Of a DNA stretch of 64,000 nucleotides, positions 38,553-51,519 are shown piece by piece. The translations under genes were made by a program, and so were the position numbers. The notes under the pieces were generated by a model. That model was not told the DNA's origin. It saw only the letters and a list, made by a program, of their open reading frames with translations, and made no database searches. The stretch covers positions 1 through 64,000 of the forward strand of contig JADLGN010000054.1 in the NCBI GenBank assembly GCA_020849295.1, given 5' to 3'. The stretch is from Bacteroidia bacterium. Its GTDB lineage: Bacteria; Bacteroidota; Bacteroidia; NS11-12g; UBA9320. Within the stretch, counting starts at the first letter, position 1. Each line of letters starts with the position of its first letter.

Positions 38553-41500
38553 TTGTCAAAATACATCATTCCAACCGATAGAATTAATTTTGCAAAAATC
38601 GAAAAAATAATAGACTATCCTGATTTTCTTGATATTCAATTAAAGTCGTTTGCAGAATTTTTTCAGTTAGAAACATCTTCTGAAAACAGAAAAAATGAGG
38701 GTTTATTTAAGGTATTTGCCGAAAATTTCCCTATTACAGACACAAGAAATATTTTTGTTCTTGAGTTTCTTGATTATTTCATAGACCCTCCAAGATACAA
38801 TATTGAAGAGTGTATTGAAAGAGGTCTTACTTATGCAGTTCCATTAAAAGCAAAATTAAAATTGTCTTGTAACGATATTGAACACGAAGATTTTGAAACA
38901 ATAATTCAAGACGTTTATCTTGGACCAATTCCATACATGACTCCAAGAGGTACTTTTATTATAAACGGTGCTGAGAGAGTGATAGTATCTCAACTTCACC
39001 GCTCACCGGGAGTATTTTTTGGGCAAACATATCACACAAACGGCACAAAATTGTACTCAGCTCGTATTATACCATTTAAGGGTAGCTGGATTGAGTTTGC
39101 AACAGATGTAAACAATGTGATGTATGCATATATTGACCGTAAAAAGAAATTCCCAGTTACTACTTTGTTAAGAGCCATTGGTTTTGAAACTGATAAAGAC
39201 ATATTGGATATTTTTGGTCTTGCAGAAGAAGTAAAGGTAAGTAAATCAGGACTTAAAAAACTTGTTGGCAGAAAACTGGCAGCAAGAGTTTTAAGAAGTT
39301 GGATTGAAGATTTTGTTGATGAAGATACTGGAGAGGTAGTTTCTATTGAAAGAAACGAAATAATAATAGAACGAGATACGATAATTGAAGATAAGCATAT
39401 AGATGATATTATTGATGCTGGTGTAAAAACTATTATACTTACTAAAGAAGATGACAATAAAAATGATTTTGCAATTATTCAAAATACATTACAAAAAGAC
39501 ACTTCTAATTCAGGAAAAGAAGCTGTAGAACATATTTACCGCCAGTTAAGAAATACTGACCCACCTGATGAAGAAACTGCAAGAGGCATAATTGAAAGAT
39601 TATTCTTTTCTGATAAAAGATATGACTTAGGTGATGTTGGAAGATACAGAATTAATAAAAAATTAGAACTTGATATTCCAATGGATACAAAAGTTCTTAC
39701 AAAACAAGATATTATTTCAATCATCAAATTTTTGATTGATTTAAGTAATTCAAGAGCTGATGTTGATGATATTGACCACTTAAGTAACAGAAGAGTACGT
39801 ACCGTTGGCGAGCAATTATATTCTCAATTTGGTGTAGGATTGGCAAGAATGGCAAGAACTATACGCGAAAGAATGAATATAAGAGATAATGAAGTATTCA
39901 CTCCTACTGATTTGATTAATGCAAGAACTCTTGCATCGGTTATTAATTCATTTTTTGGAACAAATCAATTGTCTCAATTTATGGATCAAACAAATCCGCT
40001 TGCAGAAATTACTCACAAAAGACGTATGTCAGCATTAGGACCCGGCGGTCTTTCACGAGAAAGAGCCGGATTTGAAGTAAGAGACGTACATTATACCCAC
40101 TACGGTAGGCTATGTACTATTGAAACACCTGAAGGACCAAATATCGGATTGATTTCTTCGCTTGCTGTTCATGCAAAAATTAACTCACTTGGGTTTATTG
40201 AAACTCCATACAGAAAAGTATCAAATGGAAAAGTTGAAATAAATAATGCTGTCGAATATTTAAGTGCTGAAGAAGAAGATGGAAAAACTATAGCTCAGGC
40301 AAATGCCGAAATTGACAAAGAAGGTAATTTTTTAACCAATGATATTAAAGCAAGATTTGAAGGAGATTACCCATTAGTAAGTGCAGACAAGCTTGAATAT
40401 ATGGATGTAGCACCAAATCAGATTGTATCAATTGCTGCATCATTAATTCCGTTTTTAGAGCATGACGACGCAAACAGAGCTTTAATGGGTTCAAACATGC
40501 AGCGTCAGGCAGTTCCACTTTTCAAACCAGAAGCGCCTATAGTTGGAACAGGTTTAGAAAAAAGAGTAGCATTAGATTCAAGAACTCTTACACTTGCAGA
40601 AGGAGATGGTATTGTTGAATATGTAGATTCTAAAGAAATTAAAATCAGATATAATTTTACTGAAGAAATGGAACTAGTTACGTTTGGAGGTGAAGTAAAA
40701 TCATACAGTCTTATTAAATTTAGCAGAACTAACCAAAATACTACTATTAATTTAAGACCAATAGTAAGAAAAGGTCAGAGAGTAAAAAAAGGTGATGTTT
40801 TGGTTGAAGGATATGCAACTGAAAATGGAGAATTGGCATTAGGGAGAAACCTTATGGTTGCATTTATGCCATGGCAAGGATATAATTTTGAAGATGCTAT
40901 TGTAATTTCTGAAAAAGTAGTTAAAGACGATTATTTTACATCATTGCACATTACAGAATATAGTTTAGAGGTAAGAGATACAAAAAGAGGCGAAGAAGAA
41001 TTGACCAATGATATTCCTAATGTTAGTGAAGAAGCAACAAAAAATCTTGACGAAAATGGGTTAATTAGAATAGGTGCAAGAGTAAAAGAAGGAGATATAC
41101 TTATTGGAAAAATAACTCCTAAGGGTGAAACAGAGCCTTCTCCTGAAGAAAAATTATTAAGAGCTATTTTTGGAGACAAAGCCGGCGATGTAAAAGATGC
41201 ATCTTACAAAGCTCCTCCTAGTACAGAAGGTATTATAATTGATAAAAAATTATTTACCAGAACAAAAAAGGATAAGAATATTAAGGCTGAAGAAAAAAGT
41301 CAATTGAATAAAATTGATGCTGAATATGAGAAAAATTTAGGCAAAATAAAATCTATATTAATTGATAAAATATTTAAGGTTGTTAATGGTAAAACTTCGC
41401 AAGGTGTGTCAAATGTATATGGTGAAGACGTAATTTCTAAAGGCACTAAATTTACCATGAAAAATTTAAGTGAAGTTGATTTTAGTATTGTTTCATATAG

Positions 41501-42365
41501 TAATTGGACTACTGATGCAGAAAAAAATGCAATGATTGTTCAGATTTTTAACAACTATAAGTTAAAGCACAATGAAATTACTACTGATTACAAGCGAAAA
41601 TATTATGCAATAAGTGTAGGAGATGAACTACCCGCCGGAATTCTTAAAATGGCGAAAGTATATATTGCACATAAGAGAAAACTTAAAGTTGGAGATAAAA
41701 TGGCAGGTCGTCATGGAAACAAAGGTATTGTAGCCAGAATAGTGCCTGAGGAAGATATGCCATTTTTAGAAGATGGAACTCCTGTAGATATAGTTCTTAA
41801 TCCATTGGGTGTACCGTCGAGGATGAATTTAGGTCAAATTTACGAAACCGTTTTAGGCTGGGCAGGTAAACAATTAGGGTTAAAATTTTCAACACCAATA
41901 TTTGATGGAGCAACTGAAAAGGAAATTAGCGATTATATAGAACAAGCAAATATTCCTAAATGGGGCTATACCAATTTATACAATGGATTAACAGGTGAAA
42001 AATTTGACCAGAAAACCACAGTAGGTATAATATATATGCTTAAATTAGGTCACCTTGTAGATGACAAAATGCACGCTCGAAGCATAGGACCATACTCACT
42101 TATTACACAACAGCCACTTGGAGGTAAAGCTCAGTTTGGAGGTCAAAGATTTGGAGAAATGGAGGTATGGGCATTAGAAGCATTTGGGGCATCTAATATT
42201 TTGCGAGAAATTTTAACCATTAAATCTGATGATATTATTGGTCGTGCAAAAGCTTATGAAGCAATTGTAAAAGGTGATAATTTAGGAGAACCTGGCATCC
42301 CAGAATCTTTCAATGTACTTGTACATGAATTAAGAGGACTTGGTTTAGATGTAACTTTTGAATAA
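38553..42365 (+). CDS. rpoB: RNA polymerase subunit beta (TTG start)
   Basis: [66 protein letters not shown], 1270 aa. Confidence 0.99.
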   Translation: MSKYIIPTDRINFAKIEKIIDYPDFLDIQLKSFAEFFQLETSSENRKNEGLFKVFAENFPITDTRNIFVLEFLDYFIDPPRYNIEECIERGLTYAVPLKAKLKLSCNDIEHEDFETIIQDVYLGPIPYMTPRGTFIINGAERVIVSQLHRSPGVFFGQTYHTNGTKLYSARIIPFKGSWIEFATDVNNVMYAYIDRKKKFPVTTLLRAIGFETDKDILDIFGLAEEVKVSKSGLKKLVGRKLAARVLRSWIEDFVDEDTGEVVSIERNEIIIERDTIIEDKHIDDIIDAGVKTIILTKEDDNKNDFAIIQNTLQKDTSNSGKEAVEHIYRQLRNTDPPDEETARGIIERLFFSDKRYDLGDVGRYRINKKLELDIPMDTKVLTKQDIISIIKFLIDLSNSRADVDDIDHLSNRRVRTVGEQLYSQFGVGLARMARTIRERMNIRDNEVFTPTDLINARTLASVINSFFGTNQLSQFMDQTNPLAEITHKRRMSALGPGGLSRERAGFEVRDVHYTHYGRLCTIETPEGPNIGLISSLAVHAKINSLGFIETPYRKVSNGKVEINNAVEYLSAEEEDGKTIAQANAEIDKEGNFLTNDIKARFEGDYPLVSADKLEYMDVAPNQIVSIAASLIPFLEHDDANRALMGSNMQRQAVPLFKPEAPIVGTGLEKRVALDSRTLTLAEGDGIVEYVDSKEIKIRYNFTEEMELVTFGGEVKSYSLIKFSRTNQNTTINLRPIVRKGQRVKKGDVLVEGYATENGELALGRNLMVAFMPWQGYNFEDAIVISEKVVKDDYFTSLHITEYSLEVRDTKRGEEELTNDIPNVSEEATKNLDENGLIRIGARVKEGDILIGKITPKGETEPSPEEKLLRAIFGDKAGDVKDASYKAPPSTEGIIIDKKLFTRTKKDKNIKAEEKSQLNKIDAEYEKNLGKIKSILIDKIFKVVNGKTSQGVSNVYGEDVISKGTKFTMKNLSEVDFSIVSYSNWTTDAEKNAMIVQIFNNYKLKHNEITTDYKRKYYAISVGDELPAGILKMAKVYIAHKRKLKVGDKMAGRHGNKGIVARIVPEEDMPFLEDGTPVDIVLNPLGVPSRMNLGQIYETVLGWAGKQLGLKFSTPIFDGATEKEISDYIEQANIPKWGYTNLYNGLTGEKFDQKTTVGIIYMLKLGHLVDDKMHARSIGPYSLITQQPLGGKAQFGGQRFGEMEVWALEAFGASNILREILTIKSDDIIGRAKAYEAIVKGDNLGEPGIPESFNVLVHELRGLGLDVTFE

Positions 42366-42389
42366 TTTAAAATTATAATTAAAAAAAAC

Positions 42390-45300
42390 ATGTCATTCAA
42401 CAAAAAAGATTTAAAACTTAAAAGTAATTTTACACAAATAAGAATTGGTCTTACTTCGCCCGAGACAGTGTTACAACGTTCATTTGGAGAAGTAATAAAA
42501 CCTGAAACAATAAACTATCGTTCATACAAACCAGAAATGGGAGGACTTTTTTGTGAACGAATTTTTGGACCTGTTAAAGATTACGAATGTCATTGCGGCA
42601 AATACAAAAGAATACGCTATAAAGGTATTGTTTGCGATAGATGCGGAGTAGAAGTTACAGAGAAAAAAGTTCGTCGCGAAAGAATGGGACATATTGAATT
42701 GGTAGTACCAGTAGCGCATATTTGGTATTTCCGTTCTTTGCCTAACAAAATAGGTTATCTGCTTGGACTACCTACAAAAAAACTCGACATGCTTATTTAT
42801 TACGAAAGGTATGTTGTAATTCAAGCAGGAATTAAAGCTCAAGATGGTGTTAACTACCTTGATTTTCTTACAGAAGAAGAGTATATTGATATACTTGACA
42901 CACTGCCTAAAGAAAATTATTATCTCGATGATAAAGACCCAAATAAATTTATTGCCAAAATGGGTGGTGATGCAATTTGGGAGCTACTTTCGAGAATTAA
43001 CCTTGCAGAACTGTCTTATCAGTTACGTCATCAAGCAGCAAACGAAACATCACAACAAAGAAAGCAAGAGGCATTAAAAAGATTAAAGGTAATTAACAGT
43101 TTCATCAACTCAAACAACAAATATGAAAATCGTCCTGAATGGATGATAATGAAAATGTTGCCTGTAATTCCACCAGAATTAAGACCACTTGTGCCTTTAG
43201 AAGGAGGCAGATTTGCAACATCTGACCTAAATGATTTGTACAGAAGAGTAATTATTAGAAATAATCGTTTAAAAAGATTAATTGAAATAAAAGCACCTGA
43301 AGTAATTTTAAGAAATGAAAAAAGAATGCTTCAAGAGTCAGTAGATTCTTTGCTTGACAATACAAGACGTGCAAATGCCGTAAAATCTGAAGGTAATAGA
43401 CCTTTAAAATCTTTAAGTGATATGCTTAAAGGAAAACAAGGACGTTTCCGCCAGAATTTATTAGGTAAAAGGGTAGATTATTCAGGTCGTTCAGTAATTG
43501 TGGTGGGTCCATCATTAAAACTTAATGAGTGTGGAATTCCTAAGGGAATGGCAGCAGAATTATTCAAACCTTTTATTATCAGAAGACTTATTGACAGAGG
43601 TATTGTTAAAACAGTAAAATCTGCTAAAAAAATTGTTGACAGAAAAGACCCTGTAATTTGGGAAATATTAGAAAATATACTCAAGGGACATCCTGTATTA
43701 TTAAACCGTGCTCCTACACTTCATAGATTAGGTATTCAGGCATTTCAACCAAAACTTGTAGAAGGAAAAGCAATTCAACTACACCCGCTAACTTGTACAG
43801 GTTTTAACGCTGACTTTGATGGAGACCAAATGGCTGTTCACGTGCCACTTGGTAATGCTGCAATTCTTGAAGCACAACTTCTTATGCTTGCTCCTCATAA
43901 TATATTGAACCCTGCTAATGGTGCACCAATAGCAGTACCATCGCAAGACATGGTTCTTGGTCTTTATTATATGACTAAAATAAGAAAAAGTACAAAAGAT
44001 GAAAAAGTAAAAGGAGAAGGAATGACATTTTATTCTGATGAAGAAGTAAACATAGCATTCAATGAAGGTAGAATTGATCTGCATGCTTCTATTAAAATAA
44101 AAACAAATATTCGCGAAAACAAAGAAATAGTTGAAAAAATTATTGAAACTTCTGTTGGTAGAGTATTGTTTAATCAAATTGTTCCTAAAGAAATTGGGTT
44201 TTTAAATGTTGAACTAACTAAAAAATCATTAAGAGGTATTATAAATGAAATGATAAAAATATCAGGAGTTGCTGTAACTGCTGATTTTCTTGATAACATT
44301 AAAGCACTTGGATTCAGATTTTCATTCAAAGGCGGATTGTCATTCAACATTTCTGATATTCCTGTTCCTGACGAAAAAGAAGATTTAGTATTAAAAGCTA
44401 AAGAAGAAGTAGAAGAAGTATGGAACAATTATAACAATGGTTTTATCACTAACAATGAAAGATATAATCAGGTAATTGATATCTGGACAAGAGTAAACAA
44501 TAAAGTATCAGATGCTCTAATCAAAAAATTAATTTCAGATAATCAAGGATTCAATCCTATCTATATGATGCTAGACTCAGGTGCGAGAGGTTCAAAAGAA
44601 CAAATTAGGCAGTTGGGCGGTATGAGAGGTCTTATGGCAAAACCACAGAAAAAAGTTGGTGGTGGCGGTGGAGAAATTATTGAAAATCCGATTTTATCAA
44701 ACTTTAAAAACGGACTTTCTGTACTTGAATATTTTATTTCTACACACGGTGCTCGAAAAGGATTGGCTGACACTGCTCTTAAAACAGCTGATGCTGGATA
44801 TCTTACCCGTAGGCTTCATGATGTAGCACAAGATATTGTAATTTCAATTGATGATTGTAATACGCTCCGCGGTATAGAAATGAGTGCTCTTAAAGACAAT
44901 GAAGAAGTTGTAGAAACACTATATGAAAGAATTCTTGGCAGAACATGTCTTTACGATATAATTGACCCACTTTCTGGTGAATTAATATGCCCAGCCGGTA
45001 GTGAACTTAATGAAGATATTTGCGATCTAATAGAAAACTCGCCAATTGAAACTGTTGAGATCAGATCGGTTTTAACTTGCGAATCAAAAACCGGAGTATG
45101 TGTAAAATGCTATGGAAGAAATCTGGCTACAGGAAGAATTGTTCAAACCGGAGAATCAGTAGGTGTTATTGCCGCGCAATCTATCGGAGAGCCGGGAACA
45201 CAGCTTACACTTAGAACTTTCCATACTGGGGGTGCTGCATCTGGTATAGCATCTGAATCTACATTATTTGCAAAATTCAAGGGTAAATTAGAATTTGATG

Positions 45301-46688
45301 GAATTAAAACAGTTAAAACTACAAATGATGAAGGTGAATCTATAGTAGTAGTTATCGGTCGTTCAGGCGAAATACGAATAATGGACGAAAATGATAGCGA
45401 TCCTATTATCACTATGAATATCCCTTATGGGGCACATTTGATGGTTGAAAACGGGCAAAAAATAAACAAAGGTGATTCAATTTGTAAGTGGGACCCATTT
45501 AATGCAGTTATTGTAAGTGACGAACCTGGTAAAATTGTTTATAAAGATGTTGTTGACGGATTGACATACAGAGAGGAAATTGATGAACAAACCGGACACG
45601 TTGAAAAACTTATGATAGAAAGTAAGGATAAAAAATTAATTCCTTCTCTTCATATTTTAGGCAAAGGTGACGATTTGGTAAGGGAATTTAATCTACCGGT
45701 TGGTGCACATATAGTTGTTGAAAACGGAGAAAAAATTAAAGCAGGTAAAATACTTGTTAAAATTCCGAGAACATTAGGAAAAACAAGTGACATCACCGGT
45801 GGGTTACCAAGGGTTACAGAACTTTTTGAAGCGAGAAACCCATCAAACCCTGCAATAGTTTCAGAGATTGAAGGGATAGTTCAATATGGTGGAATTAAAC
45901 GCGGTAACCGAGAAATTACAATAGAACCAAAAGATGGTTTAAAGAAGAGATATTTAGTTCCTCTTTCAAAACACATATTAGTACAAGATGGCGATTTTAT
46001 AAAAGCCGGATATCCACTATCAGATGGAGCAATTACACCACAAGATATTTTAAGCATACAAGGACCTGGAGCTGTACAACGCTATATTTTGAACGGTATT
46101 CAGGAAGTTTATCGTTTGCAAGGTGTAAAAATCAATGACAAACATATTGAAGTAATTGTCCGTCAGATGATGCAAAAAGTTCAAATTGTAGAACCGGGAG
46201 ATACCAAATTCCTTGAAGGAGAATATGTTGAAAAATATGAATTTAAGGAAGAAAATGACTGGATATATGACCAAAAAGTTGTAGTAGATGCTGGTGAAAG
46301 TATCAACATGAAACCCGGTCAAATAGTAAGCCTGCGTCGTTTGAGAGATGAAAATTCAACTCTAAGACGCCGTGATATGAAAGTTGTACAAGTTAGAGAT
46401 GCCGTTCCGGCAACTTCATCGCCAATTTTAATGGGAATAACTAGAGCTTCTTTAGGAACATACAGTTGGCTAAGTGCTGCTTCGTTCCAGGAAACTACTA
46501 AAGTACTTAATGAAGCTGCAATTGCAGGTAAAATAGACTTAATGCTTGGATTAAAAGAAAATGTAATAACAGGTCACTTAATTCCGGCAGGAACAGGTTT
46601 GAGAAATTACCAAAACATTGTTGTAGGCTCTCAAGAAGAATACGACTTACTTTTGGCTTCAAAAGAGAATGTTGAAGTTAACAATTAA
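42390..46688 (+). CDS. rpoC: RNA polymerase subunit beta'
   Basis: [39 protein letters not shown], 1432 aa. Confidence 0.99.
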   Translation: MSFNKKDLKLKSNFTQIRIGLTSPETVLQRSFGEVIKPETINYRSYKPEMGGLFCERIFGPVKDYECHCGKYKRIRYKGIVCDRCGVEVTEKKVRRERMGHIELVVPVAHIWYFRSLPNKIGYLLGLPTKKLDMLIYYERYVVIQAGIKAQDGVNYLDFLTEEEYIDILDTLPKENYYLDDKDPNKFIAKMGGDAIWELLSRINLAELSYQLRHQAANETSQQRKQEALKRLKVINSFINSNNKYENRPEWMIMKMLPVIPPELRPLVPLEGGRFATSDLNDLYRRVIIRNNRLKRLIEIKAPEVILRNEKRMLQESVDSLLDNTRRANAVKSEGNRPLKSLSDMLKGKQGRFRQNLLGKRVDYSGRSVIVVGPSLKLNECGIPKGMAAELFKPFIIRRLIDRGIVKTVKSAKKIVDRKDPVIWEILENILKGHPVLLNRAPTLHRLGIQAFQPKLVEGKAIQLHPLTCTGFNADFDGDQMAVHVPLGNAAILEAQLLMLAPHNILNPANGAPIAVPSQDMVLGLYYMTKIRKSTKDEKVKGEGMTFYSDEEVNIAFNEGRIDLHASIKIKTNIRENKEIVEKIIETSVGRVLFNQIVPKEIGFLNVELTKKSLRGIINEMIKISGVAVTADFLDNIKALGFRFSFKGGLSFNISDIPVPDEKEDLVLKAKEEVEEVWNNYNNGFITNNERYNQVIDIWTRVNNKVSDALIKKLISDNQGFNPIYMMLDSGARGSKEQIRQLGGMRGLMAKPQKKVGGGGGEIIENPILSNFKNGLSVLEYFISTHGARKGLADTALKTADAGYLTRRLHDVAQDIVISIDDCNTLRGIEMSALKDNEEVVETLYERILGRTCLYDIIDPLSGELICPAGSELNEDICDLIENSPIETVEIRSVLTCESKTGVCVKCYGRNLATGRIVQTGESVGVIAAQSIGEPGTQLTLRTFHTGGAASGIASESTLFAKFKGKLEFDGIKTVKTTNDEGESIVVVIGRSGEIRIMDENDSDPIITMNIPYGAHLMVENGQKINKGDSICKWDPFNAVIVSDEPGKIVYKDVVDGLTYREEIDEQTGHVEKLMIESKDKKLIPSLHILGKGDDLVREFNLPVGAHIVVENGEKIKAGKILVKIPRTLGKTSDITGGLPRVTELFEARNPSNPAIVSEIEGIVQYGGIKRGNREITIEPKDGLKKRYLVPLSKHILVQDGDFIKAGYPLSDGAITPQDILSIQGPGAVQRYILNGIQEVYRLQGVKINDKHIEVIVRQMMQKVQIVEPGDTKFLEGEYVEKYEFKEENDWIYDQKVVVDAGESINMKPGQIVSLRRLRDENSTLRRRDMKVVQVRDAVPATSSPILMGITRASLGTYSWLSAASFQETTKVLNEAAIAGKIDLMLGLKENVITGHLIPAGTGLRNYQNIVVGSQEEYDLLLASKENVEVNN

Positions 46689-46702
46689 ATAATATCAAAA
46701 AA

Positions 46703-47020
46703 ATGTCAAACAAAGAACAAAAAGAAAATCAACTTGAGATAGAATTGTCTGAAGAAGTTTCAGAAGGTATTTATTCTAATTTAGCAATAATTTCACATTC
46801 TAATGCAGAATTTATTGTAGATTTTGCAAGAATTTTACCAGGAGTTCCAAAAGCAAAAGTTAAATCAAGAATAGTATTAATGCCACAACATGCCAAAAGA
46901 CTGCTAATGGCATTGAATGATAATATTTCAAAATTTGAAGATATGTTTGGCACAATTGAAGTTCATGAAGGGAAACAAGGTTTTCCAATGAATTTTGGCG
47001 GACCAATCGGAGAAGCTTAA
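46703..47020 (+). CDS. DUF3467 family protein
   Basis: EGIYSNLAIISHSNAEFIVDFARILPGVPKAKVKSRIVLMPQHAKRLLMALNDNISKFE; immediately follows rpoC. Confidence 0.88.
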   Translation: MSNKEQKENQLEIELSEEVSEGIYSNLAIISHSNAEFIVDFARILPGVPKAKVKSRIVLMPQHAKRLLMALNDNISKFEDMFGTIEVHEGKQGFPMNFGGPIGEA

Positions 47021-47044
47021 AAATTTATTATAATTATCAAATTT

Positions 47045-47079
47045 AAAAAAGTAAGGTTAATTATTAATCTTACTTTTTT
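47045..47079 (+). terminator. Intrinsic terminator closing the rpoBC-DUF3467 unit
   Basis: AAAAAAGTAAGGTTAA-TTA-TTAATCTTACTTTTTT: about 16 bp stem (one G-T pair) with a terminal T run. Confidence 0.75.
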
Positions 47080-47132
47080 ATTACACAATTTTTTAATAGG
47101 TTTGTTTATAATGTTCGGCTAATAACTGATAG

Positions 47133-50100
47133 ATGAAAATAAAATTACTAATTGTCATATTTCTTTTGCCTTTTTTTGCTTTTACTCAATCTATAAAAAT
47201 AGGACAGGGCAGCTACGGAGGAACAAATATTTATGGACCAATGTACACAACTACTTTGTACGATACTGCTTTTAGTACTCATGCCTTTATTTATAAAAAA
47301 TCATTATTATCGGGATTAAATCATGGAGATTCTATAAGCAGTTTTACATTTTATGCAGTTGCCGATAATCCTGCTAAAGGATACATGAATTTAAAAATTT
47401 ATATTAAAATGACCGACAATGATACATTTGGTGCATCAAACTTAAATTGGACAAACGAAAAAAATTCTTCAGGTGTTGTTCTTGTATATGATGATAATCC
47501 TTCATCAATGCTAAACGGAGTTTCAGAATATAAAACTTTTGTATTCAATAAAAATATTTTTAAGTATGACACAAGCGGAAGTAAACACAATCTTGAAATA
47601 TTATTTTCATATACACAACATAATAAACAAACTACAAATACCTATTGGGTTTATGAAAGTAATTTTACGGTACCCGAATTCAAATCCAGAAATGAAGGAA
47701 AATATAATTTTGGTGTAGGAAAAGCACCTGACACAACTAGGTTTTCGGATGTAAGAAAACCTCATATTATAATAAATTTCCCTAGATATACAAATAATCT
47801 GGAAGTATTAAAAACATATTGTCTTGGGCAAGTCCCCTTATTGGCAAACATTTCTGACTCAATAAAAGTATTAATAGGGAATAGAGGTAAAAAAACAGTT
47901 TTTCAATCAAAATTATTTTTAAAAATTACAGGTGCAAACACTCATTTTGATACTTTAAATTTAGATACAATTATTCCATGGAAAGATAAAATTTATTCAT
48001 TTGCAAAATTCAAACCTGATTCGTCAGGAGAAGACAATGTTTTGATTGAATTGAAAAATGACGATTTTAATGGAAATAATTTTGACACAATTAAAAGGTT
48101 AGTTAATTACAACATATTTTCTCATGCAGATCCATTTATAGGCAATGCCGGAGGAATTGGTTTTAATGGAGCAACAGGCGATTTTGTTGCAAAGTTTTTT
48201 TCAGATACCGGCAACTTTATAAATCAGGTATCCGTTGATTTTAGTTCTTCGGGCAGAGGATTCAGAGTAGGGATATGGGATGACAATGGTACCGGAGGTA
48301 TGCCAGGCAAAGTTTTATTTATGTCTGATTCGCTTATATCAAAAGCAGGAAGTTATATTTTACCAGTTTCACCAAAAGTGAAAGTAGGCGGAGGATTTTA
48401 TGTTGGAATAAGGCAAAATACATTTACAAACGTAGCTTTCTCATATCAGGAAGAAGACCCTGTAAGACCTGGTGCTTTTTATTTTACAGAGCCAATGGGC
48501 AATACCACATGGACACCTTTTAGCCCAGGTTTCCCTTACAAATTTAATATCCAACCACGTATTCAGGCAGATAATGATATAGCTCCTATAGAAATTGTAT
48601 TCCCAAAATCTAATCAAGTTATAGATTACAGCGTTAGAGATTCAATTGGACCTATTGTAAAGGTTACAAATTTTGGTGTTAATGACCAAAATACCCCTTT
48701 TGAGGTTATTTGTAAAATTGATAATATTTACGGAATAAATGAATATACATCTATTAAGAAAATTACGCTAAAATCAGAAGAAACAAAAACATTGTATTTT
48801 GATACACTCTTTAGACTTTATAATATTGGTGAACACAAAATCAAAGTAACATGTAAATTAAAAAATGATAAAATTACAGATAATGACGAATTAAGTCATT
48901 TATTTAAAATAGCAGTAAAACATGATATTGCTTGTGATATAATGTATTCACCTGACGAAAACAGCATTTTTGAATATAATAAAGATACAATATACCCCAC
49001 AGTAAGAATAAACAATAACGGTATTATTTCAAAAAATAACTTTAAAGTAACATTCAGAATTAAAAACGACACATCTGTTGTATATGAACACACGCTAATA
49101 AAATCGCTTATTGCCAACGAACAGGATATTATTTCATTCAAAAAATTTGTACCAAAAGTAGTGGGAATATATACTGCAGAATGTTTTGTAACTATAAAAG
49201 ATTCTATTCCATATAATGATACAATAAGACATATAGTTGAATTTCAAAAATCAAATGATGTATCACCTATGAAAATAGATAATCCATTAAGTACTTCATT
49301 GTATGCTATGGGAGCAATAATTTTGCCTAGAGCTACAATTATTAATTATGGCTTAAAAACACAAATAGTGCCTTTTAAAACTAATATAAAAATATATGAC
49401 CCCACAGGTACTTTGGTATATGAAGATACTCTTTCAACTCAACTTGGCGGATATTCTCAAACACAATTAACATATAAAAAATTTGTTATACCTATGAAGT
49501 ATGGTAGATACTTTATACTTGCCAATACATTATTAAATGAAGATCAAGAAAAATCAAACGATTCGCTTATTAGTTATTTTATTGTTTTACCAAACAAAGA
49601 CTTTTCAGTAAAAAAAATTATAATACCGGCAAATGATACTGTTATTTCAATTGAATCAAAGCCATTAGTACCTGTAATAAAAATAAAAAATGAAGGTTCT
49701 CAAACAATTTCAAACCCAGGCTTTTTCTTATTTGAAATTTATAAAAAGAACATTAAAATATATGAAGATTCTGCAAATGCAACAGGAAATATTAGCTACA
49801 ATACTTCTATAAATGTTAATTTTTCAAAACAAGCGTTTTTTAATGAAACAGGTGAATATATGTGCCGAGTAACAAATAAATTAAACGGAGATATAAAATC
49901 TGCAAACGATACAATTTATTCAAAATTCAGAGTAACCCGAAATTACGACATTGCTATTGATACGTTAGGAAATATAAGCAAAGAACAAGTTTTTACTTAT
50001 GAAAACAAATTCTTTAAACCTCAGATTTTAATAAAAAATTTCGGTTCCATTAGCTATCCTGATTCAATAAATGTAGAGTTAAAACTTTATAAAAATGGCT

Positions 50101-50891
50101 TTTTGTTTAAAACATTTAATAAAATTTTTGACTCACTTTCTAAGTTTGAAAGTTACTCATGGCTACAAGATAGTTTTATAAGTTTAAGGCAAGTTGGTGA
50201 TTTTGTATTTAAAGTAAATATAAAAGCAAACTTAGACCAAAATAATACTAACGACAGTGCAATGTGGAAATTTTCAATAGTAAAACCTTACGATTTAACT
50301 CTTGATTCAATTACATTTCCTGACAAATACAATTATTGCTATAATAATAAAATTTACAGACCACGTCTTAAAGTTTCAAACAAAGGGCTTGTGCCAATTG
50401 TAAATACATCTATCAATTTTAGAGTTTATGAAACCACTAACATTATTTGGCAACAAAGTATAGATATAGACTTAGGAAAAGATGAATCAAAATGGTTGGT
50501 GTTTGACAGCACCTTGAAATTTGATTTTACAGGTGGTGCCTGGGCAAGAGCAGTTGGATACCTTAGCAACGACAATGAGAAAAACAATGACACTTTAATA
50601 TTAAGTTTTAATGTTGACTTTACTTCAGGAATAAATAATTCAAGTGTTGACAAAAACTACAAAATATATCCCAACCCTACAGATGGTATTATAAACTTTG
50701 AATTTGAAGAACAAAATAATTCAATTTATATTTATAATACAAAATCACAATTGATCTATGTAAAAACAAATATTAATTCAAAAAATATAAAACTTGATTT
50801 GATAAATGATATAAAACTTAAAGGTGGAGTTTATTTTATCCGTATTCAAAATCCAAAAGGAAACTTTATTTCTAAGCTAATATTATATTAG
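47133..50891 (+). CDS. Large secreted protein with tandem CARDB/Ig-like domains and T9SS sorting domain
   Basis: Signal peptide; about six repeats starting with DIAPIEI/DIACDI/DVSPMKI/DFSVKKI/DIAIDTL/DLTLDSI motifs; C-terminal KIYPNPTDGIINFEF...GGVYFIRIQNPKGNFISKLILY. Confidence 0.82.
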   Translation: MKIKLLIVIFLLPFFAFTQSIKIGQGSYGGTNIYGPMYTTTLYDTAFSTHAFIYKKSLLSGLNHGDSISSFTFYAVADNPAKGYMNLKIYIKMTDNDTFGASNLNWTNEKNSSGVVLVYDDNPSSMLNGVSEYKTFVFNKNIFKYDTSGSKHNLEILFSYTQHNKQTTNTYWVYESNFTVPEFKSRNEGKYNFGVGKAPDTTRFSDVRKPHIIINFPRYTNNLEVLKTYCLGQVPLLANISDSIKVLIGNRGKKTVFQSKLFLKITGANTHFDTLNLDTIIPWKDKIYSFAKFKPDSSGEDNVLIELKNDDFNGNNFDTIKRLVNYNIFSHADPFIGNAGGIGFNGATGDFVAKFFSDTGNFINQVSVDFSSSGRGFRVGIWDDNGTGGMPGKVLFMSDSLISKAGSYILPVSPKVKVGGGFYVGIRQNTFTNVAFSYQEEDPVRPGAFYFTEPMGNTTWTPFSPGFPYKFNIQPRIQADNDIAPIEIVFPKSNQVIDYSVRDSIGPIVKVTNFGVNDQNTPFEVICKIDNIYGINEYTSIKKITLKSEETKTLYFDTLFRLYNIGEHKIKVTCKLKNDKITDNDELSHLFKIAVKHDIACDIMYSPDENSIFEYNKDTIYPTVRINNNGIISKNNFKVTFRIKNDTSVVYEHTLIKSLIANEQDIISFKKFVPKVVGIYTAECFVTIKDSIPYNDTIRHIVEFQKSNDVSPMKIDNPLSTSLYAMGAIILPRATIINYGLKTQIVPFKTNIKIYDPTGTLVYEDTLSTQLGGYSQTQLTYKKFVIPMKYGRYFILANTLLNEDQEKSNDSLISYFIVLPNKDFSVKKIIIPANDTVISIESKPLVPVIKIKNEGSQTISNPGFFLFEIYKKNIKIYEDSANATGNISYNTSINVNFSKQAFFNETGEYMCRVTNKLNGDIKSANDTIYSKFRVTRNYDIAIDTLGNISKEQVFTYENKFFKPQILIKNFGSISYPDSINVELKLYKNGFLFKTFNKIFDSLSKFESYSWLQDSFISLRQVGDFVFKVNIKANLDQNNTNDSAMWKFSIVKPYDLTLDSITFPDKYNYCYNNKIYRPRLKVSNKGLVPIVNTSINFRVYETTNIIWQQSIDIDLGKDESKWLVFDSTLKFDFTGGAWARAVGYLSNDNEKNNDTLILSFNVDFTSGINNSSVDKNYKIYPNPTDGIINFEFEEQNNSIYIYNTKSQLIYVKTNINSKNIKLDLINDIKLKGGVYFIRIQNPKGNFISKLILY

Positions 50892-50896
50892 TGGAT

Positions 50897-51364
50897 TTAC
50901 CATGTGTGGTCAATAAAAATTTTCCACTCATCTTTCTTTTTTCTTAAAAAAACAGAAAAATTTCCTCCGAAAATTGTATCATTCTTTAATTCCCAATTTC
51001 CATACACTTGAGCAGTATTTTTATTTAAAAATAAAATATCCATATTCTTAAAAGTTAATTTTCCCATACTGTTTTTATCAAAATAAGTTTTTTTATATTT
51101 CTCATAAACATTTTGCCAGCCCCAAGTTCTTCCTTTTCTAGTAATAAACTGTATTGAATCATCAAATTCATATCCTTTCATAAATTCTCTAAGGTTTCCT
51201 TTGTTCCACGCTTTATATTGTTTGTTTAGTACATTTAAAACCTCGCTTGAATCATCTTGAGAATTTATTTTGCATTTATTATAATCACAAGAAAAAAACA
51301 TAAAAGAAAATAATACAATTAATGTAAATTTTGAGAACTTAATCATGTTGCTTTTTTGAAACAA
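50897..51364 (-). CDS. DUF4440/SnoaL-like (NTF2-fold) putative lipoprotein
   Basis: Lipobox-like FFSC; VLNKQYKAWNKGNLREFMKGYEFDDSIQFITRKGRTWGWQNVYEKYKKTYFD...HTW. Confidence 0.75.
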   Translation of the reverse strand: MFQKSNMIKFSKFTLIVLFSFMFFSCDYNKCKINSQDDSSEVLNVLNKQYKAWNKGNLREFMKGYEFDDSIQFITRKGRTWGWQNVYEKYKKTYFDKNSMGKLTFKNMDILFLNKNTAQVYGNWELKNDTIFGGNFSVFLRKKKDEWKIFIDHTW

Positions 51365-51418
51365 ATAAAAAAAACTTTATCAAATTGTGGAAAAATTTTT
51401 TTTTTAAAATTTTGTGGT

Positions 51419-51519
51419 TATATTTGTTGTACCCTTTGTGAAAAGGAAACATCGTAAGTAGTAGTTTAGTATTTATCTCAGAGCTTGGGTCCTGATGCAA
51501 ATCAGGACCTTTCTTTTTT
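51419..51519 (+). ncRNA. Candidate small RNA (about 88 nt transcript) with its own promoter element and terminator
   Basis: TATATTTG -7-like element (51419-51426), 5' hairpin CCTTT-GTGA-AAAGG (51433-51446), terminator hairpin GGTCCTGAT-GCAA-ATCAGGACC plus TTTCTTTTTT (51488-51519). No ORF, and no upstream + strand gene nearby. Confidence 0.5.
51488..51519 (+). terminator. Strong intrinsic terminator, + strand
   Basis: Perfect 9 bp GC-rich stem, GCAA loop, then TTTCTTTTTT; the reverse strand lacks a U tract. Confidence 0.85.

Noticed and set aside
43788-44177. - strand 129 aa ORF, Phe/Tyr/Cys rich
   Set aside because: Antisense to the conserved [15 protein letters not shown] region of rpoC; typical shadow ORF.
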